From: Armatimonadota bacterium
GTDB lineage: Bacteria; Armatimonadota; Armatimonadia; Armatimonadales; Armatimonadaceae
DNA length: 64,000 nt
Direction: 5' to 3'
Assembly (NCBI GenBank): GCA_026392155.1
Contig: JAPLCP010000173.1
Coordinates: 1-64,000, forward strand
Positions 50,536 through 61,972 of this stretch are shown in pieces. The notes under the pieces are model-generated. The model saw only the letters and a program-made list of their open reading frames with translations, was not told where the DNA came from and did not search any database. How positions within the stretch are numbered: position 1 is the first letter of the stretch; each line of letters starts with the position of its first letter. Position numbers and translations under genes: made by a program.

Positions 50536-51893
50536 GTAAGATACTCAAGACATTCCGCGCACGGCTCGCTTTCTGGATCGCCATGAGTGCGCTGGGCATT
50601 CTTCTGGCGACAGGCTTTGCTGTCTTTGTCAGTGTGCGAACAGCGCTTCAGGAAAAGCAGGACGAAACTCTCCTAGAGATCACCCGCACCGAGTTAGAAA
50701 GCGTGGGTGGCAAGGAGATCGGAGACCCTTTAGAAATAGGCATCAATGATGAATCTATTCTTGTCTGGAACGAGGCGACGGGGAAGATAGTCCTGGAGCG
50801 TGGACTCGTATCACTTCGCTCTGCGAAGCGCACCGTGCGGAAGCGGCTGTTTACCCGTCTCTACCGGCATGGTCATACCTACCGTGCACTCTACTACCCT
50901 TATGAGGACAACGGAGTTCGCAATATCGCTCTCTGCATCGAATCCATGGCTCCCATGCAGAGCACACTGCGAAGCATCGTTTTTCGTATGCTACTCATCG
51001 GTATGTTAGGCGCAGGTGCCACCTGTCTGCTTGCGTGGAAGCTCGCGGTGCGGCTGACCCAACCGCTCCACGAAATAGCGAGACAGACAGCAAGTATCCA
51101 CATGGCTGATCTTAGCCTACGGTTGCCTCAGCTGACAGAGGACGAGGAGCTCGTGGATGTTACGGAAGGAATTAATGGCATGCTCGCTCGGCTAGAGAGT
51201 CTCTTTGAAGGACAGGCACAGTTCATTGCAGACGCAGCCCATGAGCTTCGCTCGCCGCTCGCGAATCTGCGAACCACTGCCGAAGTCGCCCTGCGTCGGC
51301 AAGACCCCAAGACGCACCAGCGTGCTCTTCAGATCACCGTAGCAGAGGTCGAGCGCCTGACCCGCTTGACCGAGAGCCTACTGACGCTCTCTCTCGCTGA
51401 CGCAGGAGCCTTGGTGCAGGAGCGAGTCGCGGTCGATATTGCACAAGTAATCACAGAGTCTGCTGAGGCGATTCGTGCTCGTGCGGAAGAAGCGGGAGTA
51501 AAGATAGAACTCCAGACCGAGCCACTTTCTATCAGAGGAGATCAACTTCGTCTACAACAAGTTTTTGACAACTTACTAGATAACGCGGTGCGCTACTCGC
51601 TCTCTGGAGGGAGTGTACGGATTCGTATTGAACGAAAGGGAGACAGAGCAGACATCTATATCGAGGATGAAGGTCCTGGTATTTCTGAGGCGAATCTCCC
51701 TCATATGTTTGAGCGCCTCTGGCGAGCTGATACTGCACGTGCTCGCGTGACGGGAGGATTTGGCCTCGGGCTCTCCATCGTAAAAGCCATTGTGGAAGCT
51801 CATGGGGGAATTGTCTCCGTGCGAAGCACTGTAGGAAAAGGCACCGCTGTTCAGATAAGATTCCCTCTCGCGGATCTGACTACCCCTCATTGA
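50532..51893 (+). CDS. Sensor histidine kinase
   Basis: A 453-residue membrane kinase. It has a first helix (FWIAMSALGILLATGFAVFVSV), a periplasmic sensor loop of about 120 residues, and a second helix (MLLIGMLGAGATCLLAWKLAV). HAMP, HisKA (DAAHELRSPLANLRTTAEVAL, His acceptor) and HATPase_c (N-box DNLLDNAVRYSL, DEGPGIS, GGFGLGLSIV) follow. The layout matches CusS/heavy-metal or drug sensor kinases. It overlaps the regulator by four bases (ATGA). The ligand is unknown. Confidence 0.92.
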   Translation: MSKILKTFRARLAFWIAMSALGILLATGFAVFVSVRTALQEKQDETLLEITRTELESVGGKEIGDPLEIGINDESILVWNEATGKIVLERGLVSLRSAKRTVRKRLFTRLYRHGHTYRALYYPYEDNGVRNIALCIESMAPMQSTLRSIVFRMLLIGMLGAGATCLLAWKLAVRLTQPLHEIARQTASIHMADLSLRLPQLTEDEELVDVTEGINGMLARLESLFEGQAQFIADAAHELRSPLANLRTTAEVALRRQDPKTHQRALQITVAEVERLTRLTESLLTLSLADAGALVQERVAVDIAQVITESAEAIRARAEEAGVKIELQTEPLSIRGDQLRLQQVFDNLLDNAVRYSLSGGSVRIRIERKGDRADIYIEDEGPGISEANLPHMFERLWRADTARARVTGGFGLGLSIVKAIVEAHGGIVSVRSTVGKGTAVQIRFPLADLTTPH

Positions 51894-52035
51894 GCCAAGT
51901 GACCAACCTCTGCCAAGCCCTAGACTCATTTCTTGAACAGCTCAAATCCTGCCTCTATTGTGCTGAGCTGACTGTACGACCCACATAGCCCCTGCTCAGA
52001 AACATTCTGGTTACTTTGTATTTCCTGGACGAAGC

Positions 52036-52461
52036 TCAGCTGACGACGTCTGAAGGATAGTGCTCACCGATCAAGACGTGGCTGAAGCCGACCAGAAAAA
52101 CTCCCGTGACTGCCAAACCCCATACCCAACGCCGACGCCGAACCGACATGTTTTGTGTTCGCCAGTTAGTCAACATCCCGTATACAACCACGGCAAAGAA
52201 AGAATGCCCTGATGGGAATGAATAGCCCAGATGCTCGAAGATAATGCTAGGACGCGGACGGTGGAACAGATACTAGCATGGTTACCCCTTGGGGCAGGAA
52301 GCAATTCGTTGCTGCAAAGTAGATCACGCCCCCGAGCAACACGATCGTCTGTCAGACTGGTGTGTCTTGCCCTCATTGACCTCATGCGCCAGTTTGATGA
52401 ACACAAACATCGCGACGACAGCTAGGATGACTGCTAGTGTCAGCCGACTGAGGATTCGCAC
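52036..52461 (-). pseudogene. Decayed PAP2-family phosphatase gene
   Basis: From a GTG at 52461 the minus strand reads ILSRLTLAVILAVVAMFVFIKLAHEVNEGKTHQSD, a PAP2-like N terminus with one membrane segment, and then hits stops. Further along, RPRPSIIFEHLGYSFPSGHSF and FSHVLIGEHYPSDVVS give the PSGH and H-x3-D active-site motifs and end at 52036. The middle part is in another frame. The Arg of the third motif (SR) is His. Frameshifts and stops show it is not functional. It lies in the 963-base gap between the kinase and the TPR gene. Confidence 0.6.
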
Positions 52462-52610
52462 AGTAAGTGTCCCGAAAAATCCTTTGCTAGGTTGTCATCG
52501 CCTTTTTTCCATCTAGAGAGCCCGTCTAAGGATGATAATCATAGTAGGTTATCAGCGGGGCAGTAGTTCCTTAAAACCGGGCAGACCTATCTCTGACTTG
52601 GAAGCAGCCT

Positions 52611-52784
52611 AAACGCTTATCGAAACTACCGTTTGTTTGAACACAATTCAGTCTGGTACAACCGCCAGCGTAAGCACTCGATCTTGGGGTATCTGAGCCC
52701 ATAAACTTTGAGGAGATGTATCAGAATCGTCAGCGGGAGCTGTCGAATCCTTTATCGTCTTTAGTGAGGCAAGCTGTTGCTTAA
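52611..52784 (+). mobile_element. IS3-family transposase C-terminal remnant
   Basis: In one frame the sequence reads WYNRQRKHSILGYLSP and stops. In the next frame it continues INFEEMYQNRQRELSNPL to a stop at 52784. Joined, this is the typical C terminus of IS3-group OrfB (integrase-core) transposases. A one-base frameshift separates the halves. No catalytic DDE region or terminal inverted repeat is found nearby, so the element is dead. The flanks up to 52856 hold no other recognisable gene. Confidence 0.65.
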
Positions 52785-52856
52785 CTTAAACTACGCGAAA
52801 TTGGGGATACTCCAGTATCAAGCACGTCATGGTAAAGTATCGCTGGAGGTGTAGCG

Positions 52857-55148
52857 ATGAACGCTCAAATTGACTCTCTGTATCGTTTTTACCTAGATGG
52901 CCAGCACCAGGTAGATGTCCAGCATCAGGACACCGTAGCAACTAAAGGCGCACCAAAGTATGGTGCATGCTCTGGGGGCAAGGCATTTTGTCCACAAGGC
53001 TCACTCCAAGTCGTCGCTCCTGCGCTTAAATGGATTTCTCTCTTACTGCTCGTAAGCTCAACCCTACTAGGATGCTCTCTGGCAAGTGGGAACAGTCAGG
53101 CGACGAGCCGAAATAGCCAAGCAAAACAGAAGACAGCGGCAACAAAGCCACAAGGGACAAGTAAGCCGCAAGCAAAAGCTGATCCCGCAAAAGTACAGGC
53201 TTCCCAGAAAACCCTCTCGCCCACAGCCTATATCGAGACCCTCAAGACCAAGCCGGGTGGCAAGGGACTCTATATCTTCGCACCAGCCCTAAAAGACCCC
53301 AGCCTTTCACCCGACTTTTCCACCGGCTGCTCGCGTTGGCTACATCTTCAGGTCAGCTCCGACCTCCAGCTCACCCAAACACCAGCTTGGTACCAGGGAG
53401 AGTACGTCCGAATCAACTTGGGACGAAAAGATCTTTGTATCACCACAAAAGAAGCCAAAGAGGCGATGGAGACTCTAGGAGTCACCCACTATGCCCTAGG
53501 GACAGCAGAGCCGGGAAAGCTCTCATTTCAGGTCTACAGCAAGGACGCAAAACCCGTAGGAGAGCCTGTTGTCCTCACAGGTGATGAGGCAGCCATCGTC
53601 GCGGCACTGCCGGAGGCGGCAAATGCTCTGCGGCAGAGACTCGCTCTACCGTCTACTACTATTGCACCACCGGTGGAGACTCCTCAAGAGCTAGCACTTA
53701 TCGGAAGGGTTCCTCTTCTCACGGGAGACGACCTCAGTGAGCCAGATGCCACAGGTCTACATAGCCTCTCGCAAAAGTCCCTGCTAGGAGGCCTTTTGTA
53801 CCTCTCCACCTATCTACGTGCGGAGAAAAATCCAGAAGGAGCCAGTGGCCGAGCAGTGCGACTGCTCAAGATGGCAGAGGGGAATCCACTCGTACTGGCC
53901 GAGCTGGCGCGTGCCTATCCCTCCCAAGAAGTTATCGCCCGAATTAATGAACTTGCCTCTCAGGCTCCACAAAATGCTGTCCTCGCCGAGGCAAAGGCAA
54001 ATACCAGCCCAACACGTGAGGCACAGCTCGCTATGGCAGAGCAGTTGGTACGAAATGCTCCAAGCAATCCTAGTAACTGGATTCTACTTGCCAACAAACT
54101 CAGTGCACTGGGTCAAGAGGAAAGGCGCGGAAGAACAGCCGACCAGATTTCTGAGCAGAAATGGGAAAAGCTGAATCAAGCTTACGGACGGTGGCTTGCA
54201 GTAGCACGCCAAGCGGCCCTGCTTGACCCTCGCAGTTCTGTAGCAGCTCTTGAACTCGCCAAGGCAGCCACGTTTGGGGGAGCAGACCAAGAGGCGCGCA
54301 AAGCTCTCGAGTCCGCCTTCCAGCTAGGAGGAGGACGACGTGGCGCCCCGGAGATTGTGGGCTGGTCTTTGGAGATGTGTGCACCGAAGTGGGGAGGGTC
54401 TGAAGAGCTTCTGGAGAAGATGGCAGATCGGGCTGCGAAGCTACCCATCACTGACATCCTTCAGACCACGACCATTATGGAAAAGCTACAGTCACGGGGC
54501 TTTAACAAACAAGCAGAGCAAATCGCCAAGGCCATCCTTGCCGAAGCTCCCAAACGCTTGAAAGAGAACCCAGATTCTGTGATCGCCTACGAGGCGCAAC
54601 GGCGAGCCTACTCCCTCTTGGGACGCCATAGTGAGGCTCTAGAGGCAACGAAACGCTTTGTTGAGCTTCGTCCCCGAGACACCCAGACACGCTTTCTACT
54701 GGTCGAAGCGTACCAAAACGCGGGCCAGGCGGAACCGGCACTGGCTCAAGCCAAAAAGCTGGCAGAGTTCTTCCCTAATACCTATCAGAGTCAGTTTGTC
54801 CTAGCCCGTCTCCTCCACACCCAGAAGAAGTATGCCGAGGCAGTAGAGCCTGCCGAGAAGGCTGCACGGATGTTGCCCAGCAGCTTTCAGGCTCAGATGC
54901 TGGCGGGGGCAATATTTGCAGAACAGAAACGGTTTAAAGAAGCGCTCCCTTACTGTGAGGCGGCGCTTGCCTTGAATCCTGCTGAGTCCGCAGCAATGTT
55001 TAATGTGGGTGCAATGCTATGCGAGTTGGGTCGTGTTCCCGAGGGACGTAAGTACCTGCAAGAGTGCCTGTCCCGTACAAGAGATCCTGAGCGGATCGAA
55101 TCAGTCAAGCAACTACTAAAAAAGTTCCCCGAACCCAAGGCCAAATAG
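52857..55148 (+). CDS. TPR-repeat protein, probable lipoprotein
   Basis: A 763-residue protein. A hydrophobic stretch ending in LLGC near residue 74 looks like a lipoprotein signal, yet about 55 residues precede it (MNAQIDSLYRFYLDGQHQ). The annotated start may therefore be too early or the N terminus unusual. A Thr/Lys/Gln-rich linker, a middle domain and TPR-type helices in the last 400 residues follow (HSEALEATKRFVELRPRDTQTRFLLVEAYQNAGQ, KRFKEALPYCEAALALNPAESAA). A GGAGG lies eight bases before the ATG, supporting that start. Role unknown; TPRs imply protein binding. Confidence 0.75.
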   Translation: MNAQIDSLYRFYLDGQHQVDVQHQDTVATKGAPKYGACSGGKAFCPQGSLQVVAPALKWISLLLLVSSTLLGCSLASGNSQATSRNSQAKQKTAATKPQGTSKPQAKADPAKVQASQKTLSPTAYIETLKTKPGGKGLYIFAPALKDPSLSPDFSTGCSRWLHLQVSSDLQLTQTPAWYQGEYVRINLGRKDLCITTKEAKEAMETLGVTHYALGTAEPGKLSFQVYSKDAKPVGEPVVLTGDEAAIVAALPEAANALRQRLALPSTTIAPPVETPQELALIGRVPLLTGDDLSEPDATGLHSLSQKSLLGGLLYLSTYLRAEKNPEGASGRAVRLLKMAEGNPLVLAELARAYPSQEVIARINELASQAPQNAVLAEAKANTSPTREAQLAMAEQLVRNAPSNPSNWILLANKLSALGQEERRGRTADQISEQKWEKLNQAYGRWLAVARQAALLDPRSSVAALELAKAATFGGADQEARKALESAFQLGGGRRGAPEIVGWSLEMCAPKWGGSEELLEKMADRAAKLPITDILQTTTIMEKLQSRGFNKQAEQIAKAILAEAPKRLKENPDSVIAYEAQRRAYSLLGRHSEALEATKRFVELRPRDTQTRFLLVEAYQNAGQAEPALAQAKKLAEFFPNTYQSQFVLARLLHTQKKYAEAVEPAEKAARMLPSSFQAQMLAGAIFAEQKRFKEALPYCEAALALNPAESAAMFNVGAMLCELGRVPEGRKYLQECLSRTRDPERIESVKQLLKKFPEPKAK

Positions 55149-55258
55149 ATCGAGCCCAAGGGCAAATAGATAAGGGCGCTCCCTAAAGTTTCTTTGACGG
55201 GGGGCTATAGACGAACCAAAGAAAGCAAAGTAGGGATGGATTCTCCCATCGCCGTTAG

Positions 55259-57271
<2,013 letters not shown>

Positions 57272-57280
57272 ACGTACGTC

Positions 57281-58318
57281 ATGGCCCATCCGACCATCGC
57301 GACTCTTGCGGAGCACCTGGGACTCTCCCGCGCCACGGTAACCCATGTGCTCAATGGGCGCGGCGATACCCAGCGCATCAGCCCCAAGACCCAGCAGCGG
57401 GTGCGCGAGGCGGCGCAGGAGCTTGGCTACCGCGCCAATGCCTCGGCACGCGCGGTGCGGGCGGGACGCTTTGGCAATATCGCGCTGATCCAGTCGCTCT
57501 GGGGGCAGTATCTTCCCCCGGAGCTCCTCTTTGGGCTCACCCGCGCCCTCGCCGACCAGGACCTGCACCTCGTGCTCGCGCAAGTCCCGGATCCCGTGAT
57601 GGAAGACGAAGCCTACCTGCCCCATACCCTCCACGAGCTCTCGGTGGATGGGGTGCTGCTCAACCGCCACGTGGCCTCGTCGCCAGGCTACCTGGAGACC
57701 ATCCTGCGGCTCCAGATCCCCGCGATCTGGCTCAATGTGAAGCAGGAGTTCGATGCGATCCACCCCGACGACTCCCAAGGGGGACGGCTCGCCACGGAGT
57801 TCTTACTCACACTCGGGCATGAGAAAATTACCTACGTGGACTCCGACGAGCCACTCAACGCCCACTACAGCAAGCACGACCGAAAGCAAGGCTACGAGCA
57901 GGCGATGGCCGCTGCTGGGAGAGCGCCCCATGTCTATGCCCTGCCCAAGCTCTGGCTGCATGAGCCCGGCGACGAGCGCATTGCCGCAGCGAAAGCCTTG
58001 CTCCAGAGCCCGGAGCGCCCCACCGCCATTGTTGCCTACGAGCTTGCGGAGGCCATGGCAGTTGTCCATGCCAGTCACCAGCTTGGCCTCACGATCCCCG
58101 ATGATCTCTCGATCCTGCTCTTCCACTCTCGCACCGACGACCGCTACTTTCTGCCGTTCCACACGATCAGCAATGAGATGGAGCAGGTCGGGCGTGGAGC
58201 GGTTGCGCTCCTGCGGGAAAAGATGCAGAGCCCCCAGGTCCCCCTGCCCACACGAGCCGTCGTCATGCAGCTCCGCGAGGGCATGACCTGCCAGAGGAGA
58301 AGCACATGCGCCTCGTGA
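57281..58318 (+). CDS. LacI-family transcriptional regulator of the xylan locus
   Basis: A 345-residue repressor. The N-terminal HTH reads TIATLAEHLGLSRATVTHVLNGRG with the hinge helix (TQQRVREAAQELGYRANASARAVRAG). The periplasmic-binding-like sensor domain follows (DGVLLNRHV, GGRLATEFLLTLGHEKITYVD). It starts nine bases after the GH10-esterase stop. It probably binds the shared GCTACGACGAARTAGC operator before the GH10 and GH43 genes and is released by a xylo- or arabino-oligosaccharide. Confidence 0.92.
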   Translation: MAHPTIATLAEHLGLSRATVTHVLNGRGDTQRISPKTQQRVREAAQELGYRANASARAVRAGRFGNIALIQSLWGQYLPPELLFGLTRALADQDLHLVLAQVPDPVMEDEAYLPHTLHELSVDGVLLNRHVASSPGYLETILRLQIPAIWLNVKQEFDAIHPDDSQGGRLATEFLLTLGHEKITYVDSDEPLNAHYSKHDRKQGYEQAMAAAGRAPHVYALPKLWLHEPGDERIAAAKALLQSPERPTAIVAYELAEAMAVVHASHQLGLTIPDDLSILLFHSRTDDRYFLPFHTISNEMEQVGRGAVALLREKMQSPQVPLPTRAVVMQLREGMTCQRRSTCAS

Positions 58319-58989
58319 CCGCTCCTCCCGTCTACGATCCCGGCGGCAACGTGGCTTTTGTCAGCGATCTTGCCACCGAAGACTACCTCACCTCGCTCAT
58401 GAACGAAGCGAGTAAGCAAGGCGCTGTCTTGATGGTCGTGGGGGCCAAGCCAGGCTCCCCCCAGGAAGTCGAGCTAGCCGATACCGGTTTTACGATGGCC
58501 TCCGAGTGGTACAGGACTCAGCTTCCGCTGGCATCGCCCCCCCCGGCTCTCGCACTCCGCCCCCTTCGGGTCGATGATCTCCCTGGAGTCGCGGAGATCG
58601 CGCAGGCGTGCCGACTTCAGTACGCCCACTACCAGCCCGTTTTCTGGCGTGTCCATCCCAACGCGGTCGAAAACCATACCGCGTTTCTGAAAACACAGCT
58701 TGCCCGAACCGATGCATGTGCCCTAGCCTGTGTAGACAGCGAAGATAGGCTCTCTGGCTATGTTTTTGTGGATCACCGAGGGATTGATGACTTTGGGGTG
58801 CACGAGCCAACACTCTGGAAAACGGTGGGAAAAGCTCTCCTCGACGGCGCGGCCGCCTGGATGGGAGCGCAAAGTCTCTCCGAGATAACGGTTGTCTGCG
58901 GCCATAAAGACAGGCCAAAACGCGCAATGCTACAAGCGACAGGGCTTTACTGTTGCGATGGCTGGTGGACACTGCCCCTTATGGGTTAA
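58306..58989 (+). CDS. GNAT-like N-acetyltransferase
   Basis: A 227-residue protein overlapping the LacI stop by 13 bases. The C-terminal half fits a GNAT fold (LRPLRVDDLPGVAEIAQAC, DRLSGYVFVDHRG, SEITVVCGHKDRPKRAMLQATGLYCCDGWWTL). The N-terminal 80 residues (MRLVTAPPVYDPGGNVAF) may be a second, degenerate half. The acetyl-CoA loop is weak. Its role in a xylan operon is unclear; acetylation of a sugar or protein is possible. Confidence 0.6.
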   Translation: MRLVTAPPVYDPGGNVAFVSDLATEDYLTSLMNEASKQGAVLMVVGAKPGSPQEVELADTGFTMASEWYRTQLPLASPPPALALRPLRVDDLPGVAEIAQACRLQYAHYQPVFWRVHPNAVENHTAFLKTQLARTDACALACVDSEDRLSGYVFVDHRGIDDFGVHEPTLWKTVGKALLDGAAAWMGAQSLSEITVVCGHKDRPKRAMLQATGLYCCDGWWTLPLMG

Positions 58990-59008
58990 GGATGGCGAAA
59001 ACAAAACA

Positions 59009-60871
59009 ATGAAAAAACAGAACCTGACACTCACGATAGACACAACAAAAGCGACGGGAAAAGTAAGCCCGCTCCACTATGGCCTGATGACCGAGGAGAT
59101 CAACTACAGCTACGACGGTGGCCTCTACGCCGAGCTGATCCGCAACCGTGCTTTCCTCGATGATGCCAAGAATCCTGTGCACTGGTCGAGTGTCGGTGGT
59201 GCGACTCTGGCGCTCGACACCGCGCTCCCGGTGAACAACGTGCTCACGACCAGCCTACGGGTTGAGGCAACAGCGGCAGGAGCAGGAGCCGCCAACGATG
59301 GCTACTGGGGCTTTCCTATCACGCCAAATACGAACGACAAAGCCAGCTTCTTCGCCCGAGGAAGTGTTGGGGCGCTGACACTCACGCTCCAGAGCCGCGA
59401 TGGCAAGACGATCTACGCACAGACGCGTGTTTCCGCGGTGGGTGAGGGCTGGAAGAAAGTCACGGCGACTCTCAAGACGGGAAATGTCGCGCCCACCACC
59501 GATGCAATCTTCACGATCACCGCAGAGAAGCCAGGGACGCTCTGGCTGAGCCTAGTCTCGCTCTTCCCGCCCACCTGGAACAACCGCCCCAACGGCTTTC
59601 GCCGCGACCTGATGCAGCTTCTGGTCGATCTAAAGCCCGGGTTTTTGCGCTTCCCCGGTGGCAACTACTTAGAAGGCAATACGATCGCCACCCGCTTCGA
59701 CTGGAAAAAGACGATCGGTCCGCTGGAGACGCGCCCCGGTCATCCGTGCCCGTGGGGCTACCGATCAAGTGATGGCATGGGCCTGCTGGAGTTCTTGCTC
59801 TGGTGCGAGGACATGGATGCGGAGCCGGTGCTCGGAGTCTATGCGGGCTACTCCCTGCGCGGCGAGTTCGTCAAACCCGGCCCCGACTTAGAGCCCTATG
59901 TGCAAGAAGCGCTGGAAGAGATCGAGTATATCACAGGCTCGACTTCGACAAAATGGGGCGCACAGCGCGCCAAAGATGGCCACCCGAAGCCCTTCAAGCT
60001 CCAGTATGTCGAGGTGGGCAACGAGGATTTTTTCGATAGATCCGGGAGCTACGACGGCCGCTTCGCGCAGTTCTATGATGCGATCAAGGCAAAGTACCCA
60101 AACCTAAAAGTGGTCTCGACGGTTGGCAATGAGCAGCCTGCCAGCAAGCGCGTCAAGAGCCGCAAGCCCGATGCGCTGGATGAGCACTACTACCGAAAGG
60201 CAGCTGACTTCATTCGCGACTCCCCGACCCACTTCGACCGCTACGACCGCAAGGGCCCCGAGATCTTTGTGGGGGAGTGGGCCGCGCACGAAGAGATAGC
60301 GCCGTGGCTCCCACCCTCGCGCAACCTCCCCGCCACTCCGAGCATGAAGGCCGCTCTGGGAGATGCCGCGTTCATGACCGCGATGGAGCGCCATGCGGAC
60401 TTTGTGACCATGCAGTGCTACGCGCCACTCTTTGTCAATATCAACCCCGGCGGACGGCAGTGGCGCCCGGACTTAATCGGCTACGATGCGCTGCGCTCCT
60501 ACGGTGCACCCAGCTACTACGCCCTAAAATTATTCTCGACTAGTGTCGGCGACGAGCTCCTCAAGGTCAGCCTGGCAGGCGCACCGCTCCTCGCCTCCGT
60601 CACGCGCCAGAGCAAGACGGGCAAGCTCTTTGTAAAGTATGTTAACCCTGGTGAGACACCACAGGCCGTCACCCTTCAGCTCGCGGGCGCAAAGTCAGTC
60701 AAGCCCGAGGCCACAGTCACCACGCTCGCCGCCCCGCCCGACGAGACCAACTCTATGGAAAACCCGAGTAAAGTGATCTCCAAGACCACAAAAATCGGCA
60801 ACATCAAGCCCGAGTTTTCCTATACCTTCCCGCCGTACTCGATCACCTTGATCACGCTGGAGACACGCTAG
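59009..60871 (+). CDS. GH51 alpha-L-arabinofuranosidase
   Basis: A 620-residue enzyme from the ATG at 59009 (MKKQNLTLTIDTTKA); the track start overlaps the GNAT gene. GH51 marks are LHYGLMTEEINYSYDGGLYAELIRNR, FLRFPGGNYLEG, acid/base Glu in YVEVGNEDFFD and nucleophile Glu in IFVGEWAAHE. It removes arabinose side chains from arabinoxylan oligomers. There is no signal peptide. A six-codon ORF (ATG 58992, MAKTKQ) after AAGG overlaps this ATG as ATGA and may couple translation to the upstream genes. Confidence 0.9.
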   Translation: MKKQNLTLTIDTTKATGKVSPLHYGLMTEEINYSYDGGLYAELIRNRAFLDDAKNPVHWSSVGGATLALDTALPVNNVLTTSLRVEATAAGAGAANDGYWGFPITPNTNDKASFFARGSVGALTLTLQSRDGKTIYAQTRVSAVGEGWKKVTATLKTGNVAPTTDAIFTITAEKPGTLWLSLVSLFPPTWNNRPNGFRRDLMQLLVDLKPGFLRFPGGNYLEGNTIATRFDWKKTIGPLETRPGHPCPWGYRSSDGMGLLEFLLWCEDMDAEPVLGVYAGYSLRGEFVKPGPDLEPYVQEALEEIEYITGSTSTKWGAQRAKDGHPKPFKLQYVEVGNEDFFDRSGSYDGRFAQFYDAIKAKYPNLKVVSTVGNEQPASKRVKSRKPDALDEHYYRKAADFIRDSPTHFDRYDRKGPEIFVGEWAAHEEIAPWLPPSRNLPATPSMKAALGDAAFMTAMERHADFVTMQCYAPLFVNINPGGRQWRPDLIGYDALRSYGAPSYYALKLFSTSVGDELLKVSLAGAPLLASVTRQSKTGKLFVKYVNPGETPQAVTLQLAGAKSVKPEATVTTLAAPPDETNSMENPSKVISKTTKIGNIKPEFSYTFPPYSITLITLETR

Positions 60872-60879
60872 CCCGACAG

Positions 60880-60901
60880 GACAGGGCGTGAACGCCCTGT
60901 C
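60880..60901. terminator. Hairpin between converging GH51 and esterase genes
   Basis: GACAGGGCG and CGCCCTGTC pair around TGAA (9-bp stem), between the two stop codons. There is no strong T-run. It may act as a two-way terminator. Confidence 0.6.
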
Positions 60902-61875
60902 TAGGCTTTGCGCTTCAAGTAGCCGTGCATCTTGAGCCAGCTAGAGAACGCGTCGAACCAGCCGGTGCTGGTGGTCTCCTTGGGGTACATCCCAAAGCCA
61001 TGTCCACCCTGCTCGTAGTAGTGGAACTCGACCGGGCGCTTGGCCTTGCGCCAGTTCTCGATCAAGCCGACATTGAAGCCAAACAACGGATCGTCGGCGG
61101 CGATGGCCGCAAAGAGCGGTGGTGCGTCGGCGGGAACCTCCACAGCACCTAGCGGGCCGTAGATATTGCCGAGAAACGCCGGTTTGGCCTCCTTGCTGCT
61201 CAGCCCCGTGGTCATCGTGAGCGCCGCACCCGCAGAGAAGCCGATCATGCCAATGCGGTCGGGATCGACATGCCACTTTGCTGCGTTGGCACGCACCAGC
61301 GCAAAAGCCGCGTTGGCATCGGCGAGCTGGGGGGCGATTCGGGAGGCCATGTCGCCCGAGACCGTGCGGGGGGGAGCGGCAGGAGTGCCCGTTGGGGGGG
61401 CGCCTGCGGGGCGAGGGGCGGGTGGACGTGCGAACTCCTCAAGGTCTGCCGGAGTTTGGTTAAGCCGGTACTTGAGCACGAAGGCCGCGACACCCTTGGC
61501 GGCAAGCGCACGGGCTACCTGCCAGCCCTCGTTCTCCATCGAGAGCGTCCGGAAGCCACCACCAGGCGCGACAATCACCGCAGCGCCGGTCGCCTTTGCA
61601 GGGTCGGGCAGGAAGGGATGGAGAGTGGCGACGGTGACATTGCGGGCAAACATACTGCCATACTGTTTGTGCCACGACTCGGTTGCAGTCGCACCCGGTA
61701 GCGGACCGGTGCTAAGCTCGATAGCATCGGGCTGGGTGGGGATGGGAATGGCCACCATCTTGTCGTTTTGTGCCCTAGCGGGTTGAGCGAGCGGAAACGC
61801 CATTATCAGTGCGACGCAGGTAAAGGTCTTAGCGACTAGGTCGAGGTGCTGCGCAATAGAGCGGTTTGGTTTCAT
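60901..61875 (-). CDS. Exported alpha/beta hydrolase, probable xylan-associated esterase
   Basis: A 324-residue protein with a long signal peptide (FTCVALIMAFPLAQPARAQ). The fold has VTVATLHPFLPDPAKATGAAVIVAPGGGF, an oxyanion HGG-like region changed to APGGGF, and nucleophile Ser in GFSAGAAL. A late GGHGFGMYPKE provides His. It resembles BD-FAE-type bifunctional acetyl/feruloyl esterases. As the only clearly exported enzyme of the locus, it may deacylate xylan outside the cytoplasm. It is transcribed opposite to its neighbours and lacks the shared operator. Confidence 0.82.
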   Translation of the reverse strand: MKPNRSIAQHLDLVAKTFTCVALIMAFPLAQPARAQNDKMVAIPIPTQPDAIELSTGPLPGATATESWHKQYGSMFARNVTVATLHPFLPDPAKATGAAVIVAPGGGFRTLSMENEGWQVARALAAKGVAAFVLKYRLNQTPADLEEFARPPAPRPAGAPPTGTPAAPPRTVSGDMASRIAPQLADANAAFALVRANAAKWHVDPDRIGMIGFSAGAALTMTTGLSSKEAKPAFLGNIYGPLGAVEVPADAPPLFAAIAADDPLFGFNVGLIENWRKAKRPVEFHYYEQGGHGFGMYPKETTSTGWFDAFSSWLKMHGYLKRKA

Positions 61876-61922
61876 AGTTACTGCCCCTTCTTCGGAGTGC
61901 TTATTTCGTAAAGCTCCTATGG

Positions 61923-61947
61923 TATACTTCAGCTACGACGAAATAGC
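61923..61947 (+). promoter_or_regulatory. -10 box and operator of the GH43 gene
   Basis: TATACT (61923-61928) is followed by GCTACGACGAAATAGC (61932-61947), which differs from the GH10 site by one base within those 16. The surrounding bases match too (GGTATACT before, CAAGG after). This supports joint control of the two units by one repressor. Confidence 0.75.
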
Positions 61948-61972
61948 AAGGGCTTTTTTCAAAAAAAACGCG

